Under the pieces are notes generated by a model that was given only the letters and a program-made list of their open reading frames with translations, made no database searches and had not been told where the DNA came from. Positions 26,535 to 40,986 of a DNA stretch of 64,000 nucleotides are shown here, piece by piece; position 1 is the stretch's first letter, and the number at the start of each line of letters is the position of its first letter. A program made the position numbers and the translations under genes. Origin of the DNA: Metopolophium dirhodum (Eukaryota > Arthropoda > Insecta > Hemiptera > Aphididae). The stretch spans positions 8,492,393 to 8,556,392 of the forward strand of contig NC_083568.1 in the NCBI RefSeq assembly GCF_019925205.1. Direction: 5' to 3'.

Positions 26535-29499
26535 GGTACAACCCAGCAAAGTATTGTACAACGCACTGGCACAATAAATTATGTACCCAAATGCGACGTA
26601 TATATTTATATTATACGTCTCCACTATAGGAAAATTGGTGTGTAGGAAATTTAAATATTATGTTGATAAATCTATACTTAACAGTAGGTACGAGTAAAAT
26701 CGATATTGACAATCGATACAGGTATAATAGGTATATTGTATTATGCCTTTGCCTTTGCGATTATGGAATCGTGTGCACGTAATTTCGTTACGTCGACAAT
26801 TGTCGAACTTCAACATCGCAAAAGTTCAACCAGTTTTATTATTTATACTCTCGACACGGTTGACTTTTACGCTTTTTTTTTATTAGTTGGGAAGAATTAT
26901 ATCGACGTATATATATCCAAAATAGCACGTGCTCGGAAAAGATTATAGACACCCTTTTTTTTTACCCTGCACTACAGCTGCAGTTGTTATTCTTTTATCA
27001 ATATTTACACTTATCACGGTTAGGCCTTTATATGTATTATTGTTTTATATCTTGATCCAGATTTGAGTACCTTTTTTTATATTTTGTTGAATACAACTAT
27101 TATGAATATTAAAGTTTTGACAAGGAATAAATTCTCCCGGACAACAGTTTGATATAATTTATACGCATATGCGCACGTCGGCAATAAATAAAACAAACAC
27201 AATATTGTTACATTTTACTAATTTATTGTGCGCAAAATAAAGTTTTTTAATTATAAAATGTGTATGACTTAGAAACTTATTTTCGAATTAATTTATCAAC
27301 AACGTACGATAAGTATAATAAAATATTACTACGAAATATTAACTCCATAAAATATATTTTATCGTAAGGGTTAAATGCTTAAAACTAACTTAACCTTCGG
27401 ATAATTTCTAAAACCACTAGGTGACTAGCTATTAAAAAAAAAAATACAAAAAAAAATAAGATTACGAAAAGCTTGTTAGAATTGTCTTAAATTAAAAATA
27501 TGTTAGAAATATAATATTGTGTATATAACTGAAATAAATTGCCTCGCTATAGATAGGCGTCTATATAGATAAATGAGTCAGTTTTTCTGAGACTATACAT
27601 GCCTGATACATATTTTTCTTATAGAAATTACTATATGATAATGATAACGTATTTTTATTTACAAATTTAGTTTTCAACCATATCGAAAGTATTGATATAA
27701 TATAATTAGGTATATGTGCATAGCAGACTTATAGACAGCATATTATTTTAAAATTAAAAAATACTTTATTTCGTGTATATTGTGTTTGATCACGGTAATT
27801 TTGTTATAAAATTGTTGACTGTTATATGAGTTTTATTACTTTTTGATGTTTTTCTATAATATAAAATATATAAATAGGTAATATATGATATACAAAGTAC
27901 ACACTTTAAAATTATTTCTTTTAGTGCCTGTTTGTATTTCAAAAATTATACAACAATGTATGTGTACCGTATTTTTTTAAATAAAAAAAACTCTTGAATT
28001 ATTATTTTTATCGATGATGCTTAATTGAAATGTAATACTTAAAAATGTGTATAAGTTATAAAATTGTACCGATACATTTAGTGTAAGGTACCACAAAAAT
28101 ATCAATATTTTTGATAATGTAATATTATCATGGGACACCCATTATCGAAATTGAGTAGGTACGTGGTTCAGATAATTGTGGGTAATCTCTTAGTCAGTAT
28201 TATTATGTTCAATAATAATTAAATTTTTATGATTGAAAAAATCAGGGAAAGTGTACCTACTAGTAAAATTAGGTAACAAATTATCAATATTCCGAAATTA
28301 TAAATATTCGAGTGTATTTTCTTCTCACGATGTTATATAATATACATACCTAGTAGTTATTCAAGTATGTACATATTATTATCGTTGGTGGCACGGTCAA
28401 GGCCAAGTGGCGGTCTTTCGTCGGTACTTTGAAGAAAATGTGCAAACATCGAAGCCATTGCAAACCTTATTCTAATTGGGTCATAGGTAATCGACTATGT
28501 TTGCAATTTATATCCGGTTCAGTCTCAAAAATTTCGATAATTAACTTAACGAGAAGTAAATTTACATTTCTACCGTATACAAAATTGTTTACGTACAACG
28601 ATTTTTAAATTTATTGTATGGTTTTCATACAGTATTTAATAATATTATTATATCTAATAGAACTTAATCAAATCGCAGTATGCTTTCAAATCATTTTATG
28701 ACGAATCAGAAATATGTCAAACTATTTTAATTTATGTAAATATTGCGCATTCGACATTCGTTTTAATATCTTGTTACCTAGCTGTGCGTGCAGAAATAAG
28801 AATCTCCCCAAGAATATAAAATAAAACACAGATCTTAAAAATGTGTAGGATTTAGAATCTATCTTCTCTATTCGATCTTTATTTAATCTACTAATTGATT
28901 TTTTAATTAGATTTAAAAAAATATTTTTCGATAAAAACCAATGTTCTGAATATTAGCATATTAAATTAAATAAGCATAGGTAATGCACGTAGTGCTATAT
29001 TTTCATTAAAGTTGATACTTTTATTTTCATAAAACAAATTGTTCTGATGCAACGACCTTGTTGTAGCTTGTTAATATTTTGTACTAATGATATGATGCAT
29101 TTATGTATATGCAGTAACTCGAAACGAAATTAGTAAACACACTTTTTTGATATATTTACACGAATTAATCACACAAAGTAAAAACTTAACAAAAAGAATA
29201 GTTTATTTATATTTTAATTGGTATGTGAATTTCTGTTAAATCTTTTTCCCACCATATATTATATACGTTACACAACATTTTGGTGAAGGAAAAATACTAT
29301 TATTTCATGCTTAATGCTTATAGTTATCGAAACACATATAAATGCGGTGGATATAACTCGTGTATCAGGTACCTAAAAGTCATGTACCTATGCAGCATAA
29401 TGAAAATTTAAATAGTTTTTTTTCGCATATTTTAATTTAACTACAAAATTATTGATGTATTACCATTTACCAAGGTCTATGGTTGGTACTTAAAGTATT

Positions 29500-29832
29500 T
29501 TATGGATTTTTGGTTTCTATTAAGTAGGTATTGATGTAACGGACTATTACTGAATAACGATGACTAATCATCATCGAAGATCGTGGCACGTAACGCCTAC
29601 AACATCGGCCGTTATCAATTACAAAATATAAACTCTTGCAATTATTGGAAACCCGAGTATCTAATGCATATTCAATTCCCGGGGCGATCTCAGGGAGCTC
29701 GTCACGCACGATCTGTGCCTCGTCCAATGGTATTAGTGGTATCCGACGAAGTATAATTATGTATATGTACGTACGTACGTCATCAACGTCCGATGATGAG
29801 AATGATAAAGAAAAAAAAGTGAACTTGGACAA
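29500..29832 (-). CDS. Unidentified ORF, weak coding candidate
   Basis: The 110-codon open frame has a TTG at its left-most position, not an ATG. The core (about residues 30-90) is more complex than the surroundings and includes PLDEAQIVRDELPEIAPGIE and a CCRRY motif. Both ends are low-complexity. Base composition in 29640-29760 is richer in G+C than the flanks. It could be an internal exon or a fragment of a transposon gene. No family recognised. Confidence 0.2.
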   Translation of the reverse strand: MSKFTFFSLSFSSSDVDDVRTYIYIIILRRIPLIPLDEAQIVRDELPEIAPGIEYALDTRVSNNCKSLYFVIDNGRCCRRYVPRSSMMISHRYSVIVRYINTYLIETKNP

Positions 29833-32800
29833 AGAGCGATAGACCGGAACTACAACCTTGAACTTGGCATTTAAATGTACCTATTATTATAAGCGATGTT
29901 AATTTTTATGAAGATATTTCTCATATATGCTCATCATATTCTATTGTTACAATTAGATATTTAATGCGGGTAGTTTTTTGGCGACTAATTATTAGCATAA
30001 GGAAATAACAATAATAAGATACTATGACAACTGACTGCGCGCAAGGTCAATAAGTGGTGGCAATACGAAGATGGAGACAGTGAAGAATTTTTTATAAGAA
30101 AACTCTCCACTACGCGGTTCCTCTTTATTAGAGTTGTGACAATGATAATAAATACCAATTTGTTATAGTCGGCAGTCGCATACTTATATATCATCGACCT
30201 CGTCGATATGATAAAATGAACCGCAGAGGACATTCATGTTCCGTTTCCTGAGAAAGATGCATTAGTGTCAATTCGGTATCGAAGCCTAATGATATTTTTT
30301 GGTCTACGTTGAATACCAAACTAAAATAATAGTAGCTTATGATAACGTGCATTTTCAATGCATTCAGCTGAACTGCACGTGTTGTAAATGTACCGATATA
30401 TTATAATAAGACGAATTATTGTTGTTTAGAATTACAAAATAATAATAATAATAAAACACTTATGAATTACATCTCGCCGAGAATAAGAACTTGACCCTGA
30501 ACGCCAGTCAACTTTTATGTAAATTTAGCTTGATACCTATACATTTTGATTCAAAATCATGTGAATCTTATAGTCACCCAAAGAGGCTTGGTGATTATGA
30601 ATATAATGACATATTATGTTTTCTTATTTTCATACAGTTTAATAGCGACTTCATAGAAGAATATTAGTTATTTATTCATGTGTTGTAGAAAAAACGTGTT
30701 TTTTTAAGGTTTATTAACTTACAATTTTAATGATGTGTTATAAAATATTTAAGAAAATAATTTTAACCATAGAATTAAATAATGACGCATGTACAAAGTT
30801 ACATGTATACTTTTCATATATGTTTCGTAATACTATTGTAATAATATGTTCTATGCATTAACCTACTTATTAGTTATAATTGAACAAAACTAAGATATTA
30901 TATAGTTATCACTTACCAATTATCATTAATGTTAATTGAAACTGTTATATATTTTTAGAATATTTAAAACACAAATTCCTATGCTAATTATTTACTTCTA
31001 TTAAAAATTATTTTTCCAAATGATTGATTATAATAAATTATTATTGTTGAATAATTAAAATACAAACAATATTTGGTAGAAAAAGAAATGTGAATTTATG
31101 CAATTAAATACAACAAAAACTGAAATATATACGAGTCGGTTTATATATTTATATATATAATAATAAATTATTTACTCACACACAGTATACCTGAATTCGT
31201 ATCGCAGACATTCGCAGTGACCAATGGCCATCGTTCCTACAATTGACGTACGGAAAACAAATTCGCCAAATATTCTACATGCGTACGCACAAGCCAGTGT
31301 AACAAGTTATTATTTAGTATTCACACAGATATATATTTTTTAATGTCCGTCACGAATCACAATGGAATTGCAGGGAACAAAAATAATATATAGTACCTAT
31401 TTAATACGTTTCCATTCGCACTTCTCCTCGGAGCGAAACCGTAGTGTATTATTTGCGTTCGTCCGATTTTTGATGACGTGTAAATCAAATAACATAATAT
31501 CATCGACACAATAATAATATTATTATCTGCGTTTCATTCCGAAGCGTTGTAATGATGCTGTAATATGCGCGTACTTATATATAGGTCCAATAATCATAAT
31601 AATAATAATAATATGTGTGTAGGTATATTACATACGATTATAATAATATATATATATAATAAAGCTATATATAGTGCCCACTGCAAAAAACGAAAAGAAA
31701 ACGTTTACACATCATATCAAAATATTGTGTGATAGGTATGTTCTGAAACGGTTATTATCGGTCACCCGCGGGCGGCCGCGATATATGCGAATGAATTGCG
31801 AGAAACTATAACGTACCTATACCACCGAAATTTAAGAACCATTCAGCCGATAATTGAATAACTCGATGGAGCAATAAATTCGATATAATATATTATACGT
31901 ACCTATTATACCTATGGATAAACTACCTACATAAATGTGTCCAAATTGGAGTACAGCGCAGTGTTTTTTAAGACCAAGGACGTCCGATTTTGTCATACTT
32001 AAAAATTCTAGATAATTTGTTGAAAATTAAAAATAACTACATACATAATATACTACATACAGAGTGCTATTTATACAAAATAAAAAACCGTGTCAAGTCC
32101 AGTAACCCGTAAAAGTGTTTAGTTAATGTGCCGGTTAATGTATACCTACCATGTACTTATGTGTTTCATAAAAATGTATACATGTGTAACTTACTAGAGA
32201 AGCTATGTAATGATTGCCATTGCAGCTATACCGTACTCAAATCTAAAATTATAGTTTTTATACTTTGGGATTGTTAAGGTTGGTTTTTTTTCATTTACTC
32301 GAGATGAAGAAAATAATTTTAATTTTAGAAAGCGTTTTAATTAAAATTAAAAACATATCAGTCGTGGTTTTTAGTTCTTTTAGTCTTTACAAAGCTGCAG
32401 TATACAGAATTCTCTTAAACTACTTGTAATTAATTTTCATTTTGTGATATTGTATAATACATACTATAATGTACGTTTTGCTATGCAATATTACTTGAAA
32501 GTAATTTTTTTTCAAATAAAGCAATACCAAACTTATACTAAGTATTTAATAATTAAAAATAAAGAATTTTTATTTCAATTTAAAACCAACAAAAACTTGT
32601 TTTATGCAACTATGCATATTAAAAATAATAAAATAGAATACAAGTTCATAACTTCATTAACACATCGTACCATTATAACACCTATAGATTTATTGATTGT
32701 ATACCGAACAATATATTATTATTTTTATAAATATGATTAATTTACAAAACTGTCAACTGAAAGTTAATCAATGTGAAAATAATAAGTGTAGGTGTGTATT

Positions 32801-34170
32801 GTAGTGGCTACATTATTAGAAATAATATTTTTGTTTCTTAGTAATGCAAAGAATGTACAAGTCTTATGACAATGTTAGAATTGCTTTTAAAAAATTGTGT
32901 TGGTGTGATGTTTCTTCGAAAAGATGATTTTGGTTTTTCTCAGTAAATTTCCCAACTATAACTATAAAAAAGACAAAAAAATATTGAAAAAAAAATATTT
33001 TTTACTCGACTCCGAATTGTTTATTGAATGCGACGGATTATCATATATTTTATACCACTGAAACTCTAATGTAACACATGGTATGTGATTCACACCCATC
33101 AATCCCAGAAGCCCGCACCCATAATTCCCGTATCAACTCTTTTGTTAGTTTAAATTTAAGTAATTTAAAAGTTTGGTGCCTATGTTTTTTGTATGTTCTA
33201 CAAACTACAAACTAAAACTTTTTTTTTTTTAATAGATTTTACAGTTATTTTACTGTAATAGTCATCCTATGTGGTAAAATACACACTATTTTAAATTTAT
33301 GAACTTCTTTCTTCTTTGATTTGAGATCTATGGCTTTTATTTAGTACATTACAAATTACTATTATTAGTTAGATCTATGTGAGCCGAAAAAGTTATTTTA
33401 TTAGATATGTTTTAATATTTATGTTTATAATTTATAGAGTAATTTTTTTGATTTAAGTATTTATTTATTTTTAACCAAAAAATAAGAATAACGGCGTTCT
33501 TTGTATTTTCTTGTAGAAAACATTATTTTGCATTATCTTCATAAAATTAAGCATTTTTTTTAAATTTAAGTTTAGATTTATTTAATTTTTAATTTTGGTA
33601 GACCTCGTAAATTTGGAAGTTCACGCGTATAATATCAGTGCCAAAATATCGGTACATGTAAAAGTAAAACCTTCATGCATCTAGTATATTTTTAGCACTC
33701 AGTAAAATGCTTTTTTTCTTATTATTTAATATTTTTACCTATTATTATTATTTATTGTACACTTACACGCATATAATAAATAAATACAGCAATGAATCTC
33801 AATACATTTTTGGCATTAACTTCGTATATCAATTATTACCTATCTGTGAAAAACTGTAAACTATATTTTAAATCAATCCACAACACATTGGGCGCGTTAC
33901 TCACACACATATACGATACATCTCTGTATATTACACGCTGTATAATTCAACTAATTAATTATTAATAACTTCATAATATTGTAATGTTGTGTCAAACGAT
34001 AAAATTATAACTTAAAATTCAACATAATTTATAAGTTATAAGTACCTAAGTAGACGTCAACACATAATATTATTTTGACTTAAATGTCTCCTTTCTTATG
34101 TTTTCCGTTTCTATAATACTTCGAATTTGACCGGTTGACCTTTTCGGTGCAACAGCGCTCAATGTTGGTT

Positions 34171-34210
34171 TGACGTCACTGCTGATGCTGCAGCGGAACT
34201 AATGACGTCA
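34171..34210. promoter_or_regulatory. Paired consensus CRE palindromes
   Basis: Two exact TGACGTCA sites (34171-34178 and 34203-34210) lie 32 bp apart in a locally GC-richer patch within gene-free AT-rich DNA. TGACGTCA is the CREB/ATF consensus. Their function here is inference only. Confidence 0.25.
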
Positions 34211-37200
34211 CATCGATCGATATAGTTTATATTATGTATTAAATAGTATGAAAAGTAGTTCAACTGTTAAGTATTTTTATCGTATTATCGTAAAATATAA
34301 ATATTAATGTATAACTATAGCTAAAAGTATAGTTTATTGGATAACATTTTATTCTGAAAAAAACCAGTTCGATTCACCAGTACATGCTCAATAAATTAAT
34401 TAAAAAGTGCATGTGTTCTTCTATGATCTATACATTTTTTGGTTACATAACACGATAGTAATAATTTATTACAGTGTTGTATAATATAACTCTTAAAGTG
34501 AAAATTACTTTGCTATAAAGAAGTGTAGAAATGCAAAGTTTTTAATTTTTCAAACAATTTAATACTTGATAGGTATTCATGGTGGAGCAAATCGTTTCTA
34601 TACATAAAATATACTTATGCAGTTTTAGTGTTATTTTTTAGTCAAACAAGTATTTTAGTAAAATAACGTGTGTAACCAAATTCATAGTTTGAAAATTGAA
34701 CACAAATAGTAGGCACCTATAATAATATGGTATAGAATTTTTAAATTTTGTTATGTTTGACAATGCATTTTACTGTGTTTTTTTTTCGTAACGATTGTTT
34801 TTAAATATCTAGTAAAACAAATCCAAAAGATTCTTGTAGGTATAGAGGTTATAAATCAATTTTAGATGGTAGGTGCCTTTAAGAGATTGTTTTATATGGT
34901 TAATATTTTACTAATCTGTATTATTATCTAAATAACAACTCAAAAATATTTGTTTATGCGTAAACGTCTAAAATTTGACTTCTCTTTAGTAGGAACTATA
35001 CCTAGGTTTGAAATTATACGCAAGGTTTAGTAGTTATGATTTAATTATGTATGAAACTCAAATATATGTGACTCCATATATAATTATATGGACTTATGAA
35101 ACTTGGTGTGTTGTTTGAACTTTCTATAAACCTAATTTTTCTATCTAAATAATTTTTTGTATTATGAGGAATTTATGATTCTTTTCAAATTCAAAATAAT
35201 AATGCATTAATTCATCACTTTCCGGTATCACGCATAATCAAAACGAGATGAATACTCCCACCCGGAACCTATCTGTATCCTATCTGATTTCCGAAAATTG
35301 TATTCCATCATTCTAATATTTTTTATCATTAATATACATTTTTTGTTAAAATAATTATTCAATGTCATATTAATTTTGTTCATGTTTAATCAAGGTTAAA
35401 ATACAAAAATATACGTTTTAATCACATTTATCTGATTGGGAATACTTGAATATTCAAATAAAAATTAATAATATTATATATATATGGCTATATAATCACG
35501 TGTAAAAAACTTAAATAATATGTTCTTATAGTTCATACATTGTAGGTAAACCAGTTTTTAATTTAAATAGACACTAAATATTATACCTACCTAGAAATAA
35601 GTTTTGTTTTGAAAGTCAGTATTCGTCGGAATACCTACCATTAGGTAGGTGTTATTTTATAGAATTTAAGTAAAGTTGAAATTTATGTTGAAAATAATAA
35701 AAAGTTGTTTTTATTTTGTTAATATAATTGCAATCTTAAGTCGTAACTTGTAAATTTGACGTTTGTTTGCGATAGTAACGACTAAAGTAATTCCGTGAAT
35801 AATGAAGTTAAGTATTTTAAATAAATGTGTTTGTTTTGTTATTTAAAAGTACATGCGAAAAAAGTGTAATTCTACATCGTTTCTATCAACAGTAGCGTGT
35901 TAGTCAAGAACAGTTGAATTAATATAAAACTACAAAAATCACATCAATAGTGAGTTGTGTCAATAATTAATTTCCATCTAATTTAATAGTTTCCCTCAGG
36001 ATTTTTTTCTATGTTTAAACTACTATTGTTAGGGTTATTTCGTTATGTATAATGTACCTATATATAGGTATACCTATTAACAAAAGAAAAGTAATATATT
36101 TTTAATTAAAAAAGGAAAAGTGCCTTATACTAATGTAAATATAGATACATTTAAAACATAAATATAATTAATGATGTGAGATAACCTATGATGGTTTCTC
36201 TTGAGTTTCTCAAATGTTGATTAAACTATATATTAAAGGTTTAGCGTTCGGTTATAATGACAATGAATCATAAATCCATTTAAATTAAAATGCCGTCGAG
36301 AAAATATTATGTAAGTCACGTCGTGGCAGAAATTCGAACACTCACAAACTCCAACTGACCCAGTGGCCAGTAGGTGCCTATATATAGTCACTATACTTTG
36401 TGAATAATGGACATTTTATCAAGTGAAGTTCACGAGCACGCGTTAAGGCCGTCACTTTATGCCCAGATTTAGTGGAAATGTGAACATCGGTGATGGTAAT
36501 AAAAGCGCAAAATTGGCCAATCGTAACAATACGCATAATTACTACACGTCATATAGGTATGCAATTACACTTAGGCGCCACAGCTGTCCGAGAGAACATA
36601 TTTTATTTTATTTGTAATCACTCGATAAAAAATATTAATAATTGTTATTAATCATTATAGTAATTACGACTACAGGCACAAATACACAAGCGCATCATGT
36701 CTGCGCTGCATCGTAATACTGATGTGAGTGATGTATGATCTTACCTACATAATATTATTATTTTCAAAATAATACATAATATAAAGATATATTATATTAT
36801 ATAAGTGAAACAGAGTAGGTAACAGACATAATAATATTATATTGTCTGGAAATCGCATAAACTACACGCCCTAATTATACGCTACTAGTAAATGAGACGT
36901 GAGTACATTATCAGAGTGGTTAAACGCCGTACAGAAAAACGGTTTCACCTACTAAAGATATAAACGTTCTCGCTAAATATACATTCAATTATTTATTACA
37001 TTTTTTTGGAAAAAAAAACGTTCTAGGACGGTCTAATCTGCAGGTAGAACCCGCGTCACGCATTAATTACGCAAAACTATATATTATATTGATTTATCAA
37101 AACGAATGTTTTTTATTATAATTTGCCTTACAGTTGTACCTATATAGAACGATATGCGCGTGTACCGCACAAACGTCTGCCGTTGAAAGCTTTACCGATC

Positions 37201-37837
37201 GCGGGAAAAATTTAAAAATAGCCAGTGGTTGAACACGTGAAAATTTCACGAAATTTGTATAAGTAATATAATCGAATAAATCGGTAACATATATACATTC
37301 GTACACGCAGACTCGAGTGTCATAATTATATTAGTGCACACTCGTTATTATTGCATCTGAATTAAAAATATCTATTCATTCAAACGATGAGAGTAAAATC
37401 CTTTTGAAACCGTAAAACTTGCGCGAATAATTATTATATGACACAAACCGATAATTAATAATAAATGATATTATATCGATATTAGTACACAGCATTGTAC
37501 TACCACTTGGCGCACCACTTTGGCTTTTCACTAAATGGCAGTCGGCGGTCGTCACGTATGGAACAATATCAAAATTCGTTTTTAGCAACAGGATGCAGTT
37601 TGTTTAATTCAGCAGATGATGTATACATTATGATGTTTCCTGAAGCGTGTGAACCCATTTGAAATCGATTTTCATGCAGACGATGGTTTTGGCATCGCAT
37701 ATATTATTATCATCATTATCAACGAAAATGATTTAAAATAAATTACGCAATTCATTCAGAGATGTTCGATCGTACAGGTGGGCATCACCGCGCCGGTGAA
37801 TGCCAACCGCCAATAGCGTTCGCTGTTAAGTAATAGA

Positions 37838-37924
37838 TTTATAGTTTTGAATTTTGTTTTATATTTATTTAACTATTAAGTAATATAAAATAAATAAATA
37901 TAAAACGAAATTTAAAACTATAAA
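37838..37924. repeat. Near-perfect 33-bp inverted repeat (hairpin)
   Basis: The arms 37838-37870 and 37892-37924 match at 31 of 33 positions (for example TTTATAGTTTT and AAAACTATAAA), separated by a 21-bp loop. It could be a remnant of a tiny MITE or a cruciform-forming site. Confidence 0.75.
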
Positions 37925-39776
37925 AATAATACCAGTTTACAGTAACAAAAAAATATTTTTTTTTTATCACGAAGGCATTTTGATGTGCATTAATATTATT
38001 ATTGATTAAATTTTGACGTAACAATATATCAGTACACAAATGTGCAATATCATTTTTATAAGCATTTTAATTTGATAACAATTCAATATAGGCACTTACG
38101 TAAAATATGTTTCAATGTTTATCACAGATTAAAACTATATTGTATATTATATTACTATAATTATTGTTAACTGCAGTAGTAGGCTATATATCTACACTGA
38201 TACTTGTACTAATTAGCGAACTCCATTCAAACATTAAAATCTAATCACGTTTATACGAAAAGAAAAACATCAGATTGCGAACATAATAAATTACGTAATG
38301 TAAGACGGGTAGATACGTGATGTTCAAAACTATTAGGTATTATAAACCACATCTATAATAATAATAATAATATTAATATAAACATGAATTAATGATTAAA
38401 AGAAAACTTTTGTGTCCCAAACACGGCGATTGCTCGTCACGTAATTTTGGTTGTATATTATTATTATTATTATTATTATTTAAATTACTATTCATCCCTA
38501 AATTATTAAAACTCCCGGCGGTATCTAAAACAAATATGGCAAATCGATAATTGGATTCGTATAAAAAATACTTTTATCCGTTTATATTATAATATTAAAC
38601 ACAGTAGTGTCCCACCGTGTTGGGATGTCCGAAAAATTACGACCGCAGATAAATCATCATAGGTAGTCGTCAATATTTATTGAAACATAACATATTATCT
38701 CGGAGTCAAAATCACTTCAGGTGCCCACTATAAAACAGTCTGTATAGGTTGTACCTAATTATATATATATATATTGTACGACAACATATCACAATAATAT
38801 TAATATGTATTATTCATTAGACCGTTACGTACCTATTTGTTAACTAAAAAATATGTAAATGCTAAGTACAATACGATTAGTTGCCGCATACAATTTCTAT
38901 ATTATTTGTTTATCAATTACCTACTATATAGTACTATGTAGCTACGTCTATACATATGCCTATTGCATTGAAACGTGTTCAGTTTTTAATCGATTTACAC
39001 TAAAAACAATGACAATTTGTTTGTAATCCATAATTCAATGTTTATATTTTGACCGATAGAAGAAAGTTACATTTTTCAATCGCATATAATTAGATATCAT
39101 GAAAGTTAAAATATTATTTCAAAGGGCTTGAATTTCAAACTACGGTCACTACACTCCTATCGCGTGGGCATTTTTAATTTTAACTATATCGTGAAGTTAT
39201 GTAGTCGATCCGCTTTGGCCGATCGAATAATATACATAATCGTAATTGATTCACAAACACTAAAAGTCAATTTTGAAGAAATGAAATCGACTTTGTAAAA
39301 ATCGCACGTGTCATTTTAATTTCATAATACATACACTGTTCAATATAATACATCTAGCCATGTTACACATCGAATGCGTTATGCTCGCCATAATAATATA
39401 CTGTACGAAAATCGAATGCTTGGTCTCACCTAGTGTTTTAATGTAGGTGGGTACCTCTACCTACAATAATTAGTTGTTTATAGGATACACATTTGTGCCT
39501 ATATTCGACTGTGCACAAAATTATAGGTCTATGATGCAAATATTTGTTCAGTGTTTATTATTATTATTATTATTTTTTTTACCTGTAGACCAGAAGCATA
39601 GCTCACTTTATAATTAAACACCGACTGTATAATGGCTACTTTACAGAATATTACCCGTTTATAATTCATAGGAATATAATGTTCATGGCTACACGGAGGC
39701 AATGAACACGACAAATAAAAACAAACTGGTTATTTACGTATAAAAAATTCTGTATTATTATTATTTTTTTTTCTTA

Positions 39777-39782
39777 TTTATT
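39777..39782 (-). terminator. Probable polyadenylation signal (AATAAA) of the MADF-BESS gene
   Basis: On the minus strand AATAAA lies about 280 nt past the TGA stop, followed by an A-rich and then T-rich tract. The intervening 3' UTR (40063-39783) is AT-rich and holds an (AAT)n microsatellite at about 39919-39945. Other AATAAA-like hexamers exist nearby, so the exact cleavage site is unknown. Confidence 0.45.
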
Positions 39783-40063
39783 TCATTACAATAAATCACT
39801 TAAACTGTTTACAATCGTCACAATATATAGGTAAGTAAAATGGTTTTCGGCCTATAATGATATCAGCTATACATCAATTATACAACATGAGAGTATAATA
39901 TTATAGTAGTGTACTAAATAATAATAATAATAATAATAATAATAGTCAATAATATAGTAAAAGAAAATAATATGTACAAAAGTCACGGCGAGATGACAAA
40001 ATAATACAAATAGCAATAATGTATAATGACGAAAACGGGACGAGGACACGACAGAAGACGGAT

Positions 40064-40986
40064 TCATCGCAATACGGGTTCTTCGCCGTACTCGGCCTCG
40101 TAAAGCATGTGCAAGATCCTCATGCGCATTTCGGCGTTTTTCCGTATGGGCAGACGGCGAAGCGACGCGACGCAACTGAGCGCGAAGTGTTCGTCGGAGT
40201 CGGTGGCCGACTCGGACGAGTCGTCCGACCCCTTGCGCTTGACGCCGCCGACGACACCGCCGCCAGGTTCCATCATCATCATGGCTGAAGGTTCCTGGTG
40301 CACGTGCAGACCAATGCCGTTGAAGCACTGGCACCCGGCGCTACCGATCGGCGGCGTCGTCAGCTCGGCCTCGCACATGTCGGACGCGATGGACACCATG
40401 TCGGCGCCGTGGCTGTCCGCGGCCGTCCGACTGTTGTTGTCCATGTCCGCGTTGCAGTCGTCGTTGAACTCGGCGCCGTCGAAGGCTCCGGACATCTTGT
40501 AGCTGTGGAAACAACATGCGAAACGTGTTAGTACAAAATAATGCCACTGACGGAGCTATATGTGTAATAATATATTATCATTACTCTCTGGGCTCGATGT
40601 GCGGTATCAGAAATGCCATCTCGTTGTAGTAAATCCACATTTTCTTCTTGCCCTTGGGCCCGAACGTCCGCTGCAGCCGGTGGAACCGCATGAACGAGTC
40701 CCGGAGCGTTCTCCACCGTTTTTTCACTTCGGCCTCTGGAAACAAAAAAATCATTATTGTTATTATGACATCATTAAGACAATATTATATCCGGGTAGGT
40801 GGGGGGGGGGGGGGGGTGTTATTTGTGTATGTGTGGCCGGGGCGCGAGAAGCGTACCGGATTGCTTCATTATTTCGGCCACTTCGCGCCACGCTTCGTCC
40901 CGAGCCGACATCTTTTTGCACGCCTGCACGCTTCTGTCGTACAGCACGGGCCGCCGCTCGATCTCGGCGATCAACTGTTCCTCCAT
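40064..40986 (-). CDS. MADF-BESS domain transcription factor (Adf1-like), complete, 3 coding exons
   Basis: Coding exons on the minus strand are 40986-40857, 40735-40585 and 40502-40064 (stop TGA at 40066-40064). They sum to 720 nt, 239 residues plus stop. Each junction has a GT donor and a CAG-type acceptor and keeps the frame: exon 1 ends one base into a Glu codon, and exon 2 ends two bases into an Asp codon. Residues about 4-92 form a MADF (Myb/SANT-like) domain: LIAEIERRPVLYD, then EAWREVAEIM, VKKRWRTLRDSF and KKMWIYYNEMAFL. The linker (about 97-198) is rich in Asn/Asp/Ser, with a Met run, a Gly-rich patch and a short basic VKRK followed by an acidic Ser stretch. Residues about 199-233 form a BESS motif (FALSCVASLRRLPIRKNAEM...LYEAEYGEE). 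MADF-BESS proteins are sequence-specific DNA-binding regulators, with MADF contacting DNA and BESS mediating protein contacts, so this one is expected in the nucleus. The start at 40986 is the first ATG in the frame. No specific orthologue can be named from sequence alone. Confidence 0.92.
40801..40816. repeat. G16 homopolymer in intron 1 of the MADF-BESS gene
   Basis: Sixteen consecutive G on the plus strand, so C16 in the sense orientation of the 121-bp intron between 40857 and 40735, where it occupies part of the region between donor and acceptor. Confidence 0.9.

Larger units (their letters stand above)
26543..39776. other. Long gene-poor AT-rich region
   Basis: No convincing exons apart from the weak ORF at 29500-29832. 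Locally more complex patches at about 28385-28500, 31170-31480, 34080-34220 (paired CRE) and 36280-36600 could be regulatory or conserved non-coding DNA. An (ATT)n run lies at about 38458-38481. Confidence 0.5.

Noticed and set aside
34364..34385. GTTCGATTC resembling a tRNA T-loop
   Set aside because: No acceptor stem, D-arm or anticodon arm can be formed around it. No tRNA or rRNA was recognised anywhere in the window.
40019..40531. Plus-strand ORFs opposite the third exon of the MADF-BESS gene
   Set aside because: They are antisense shadows of a well-supported coding exon.
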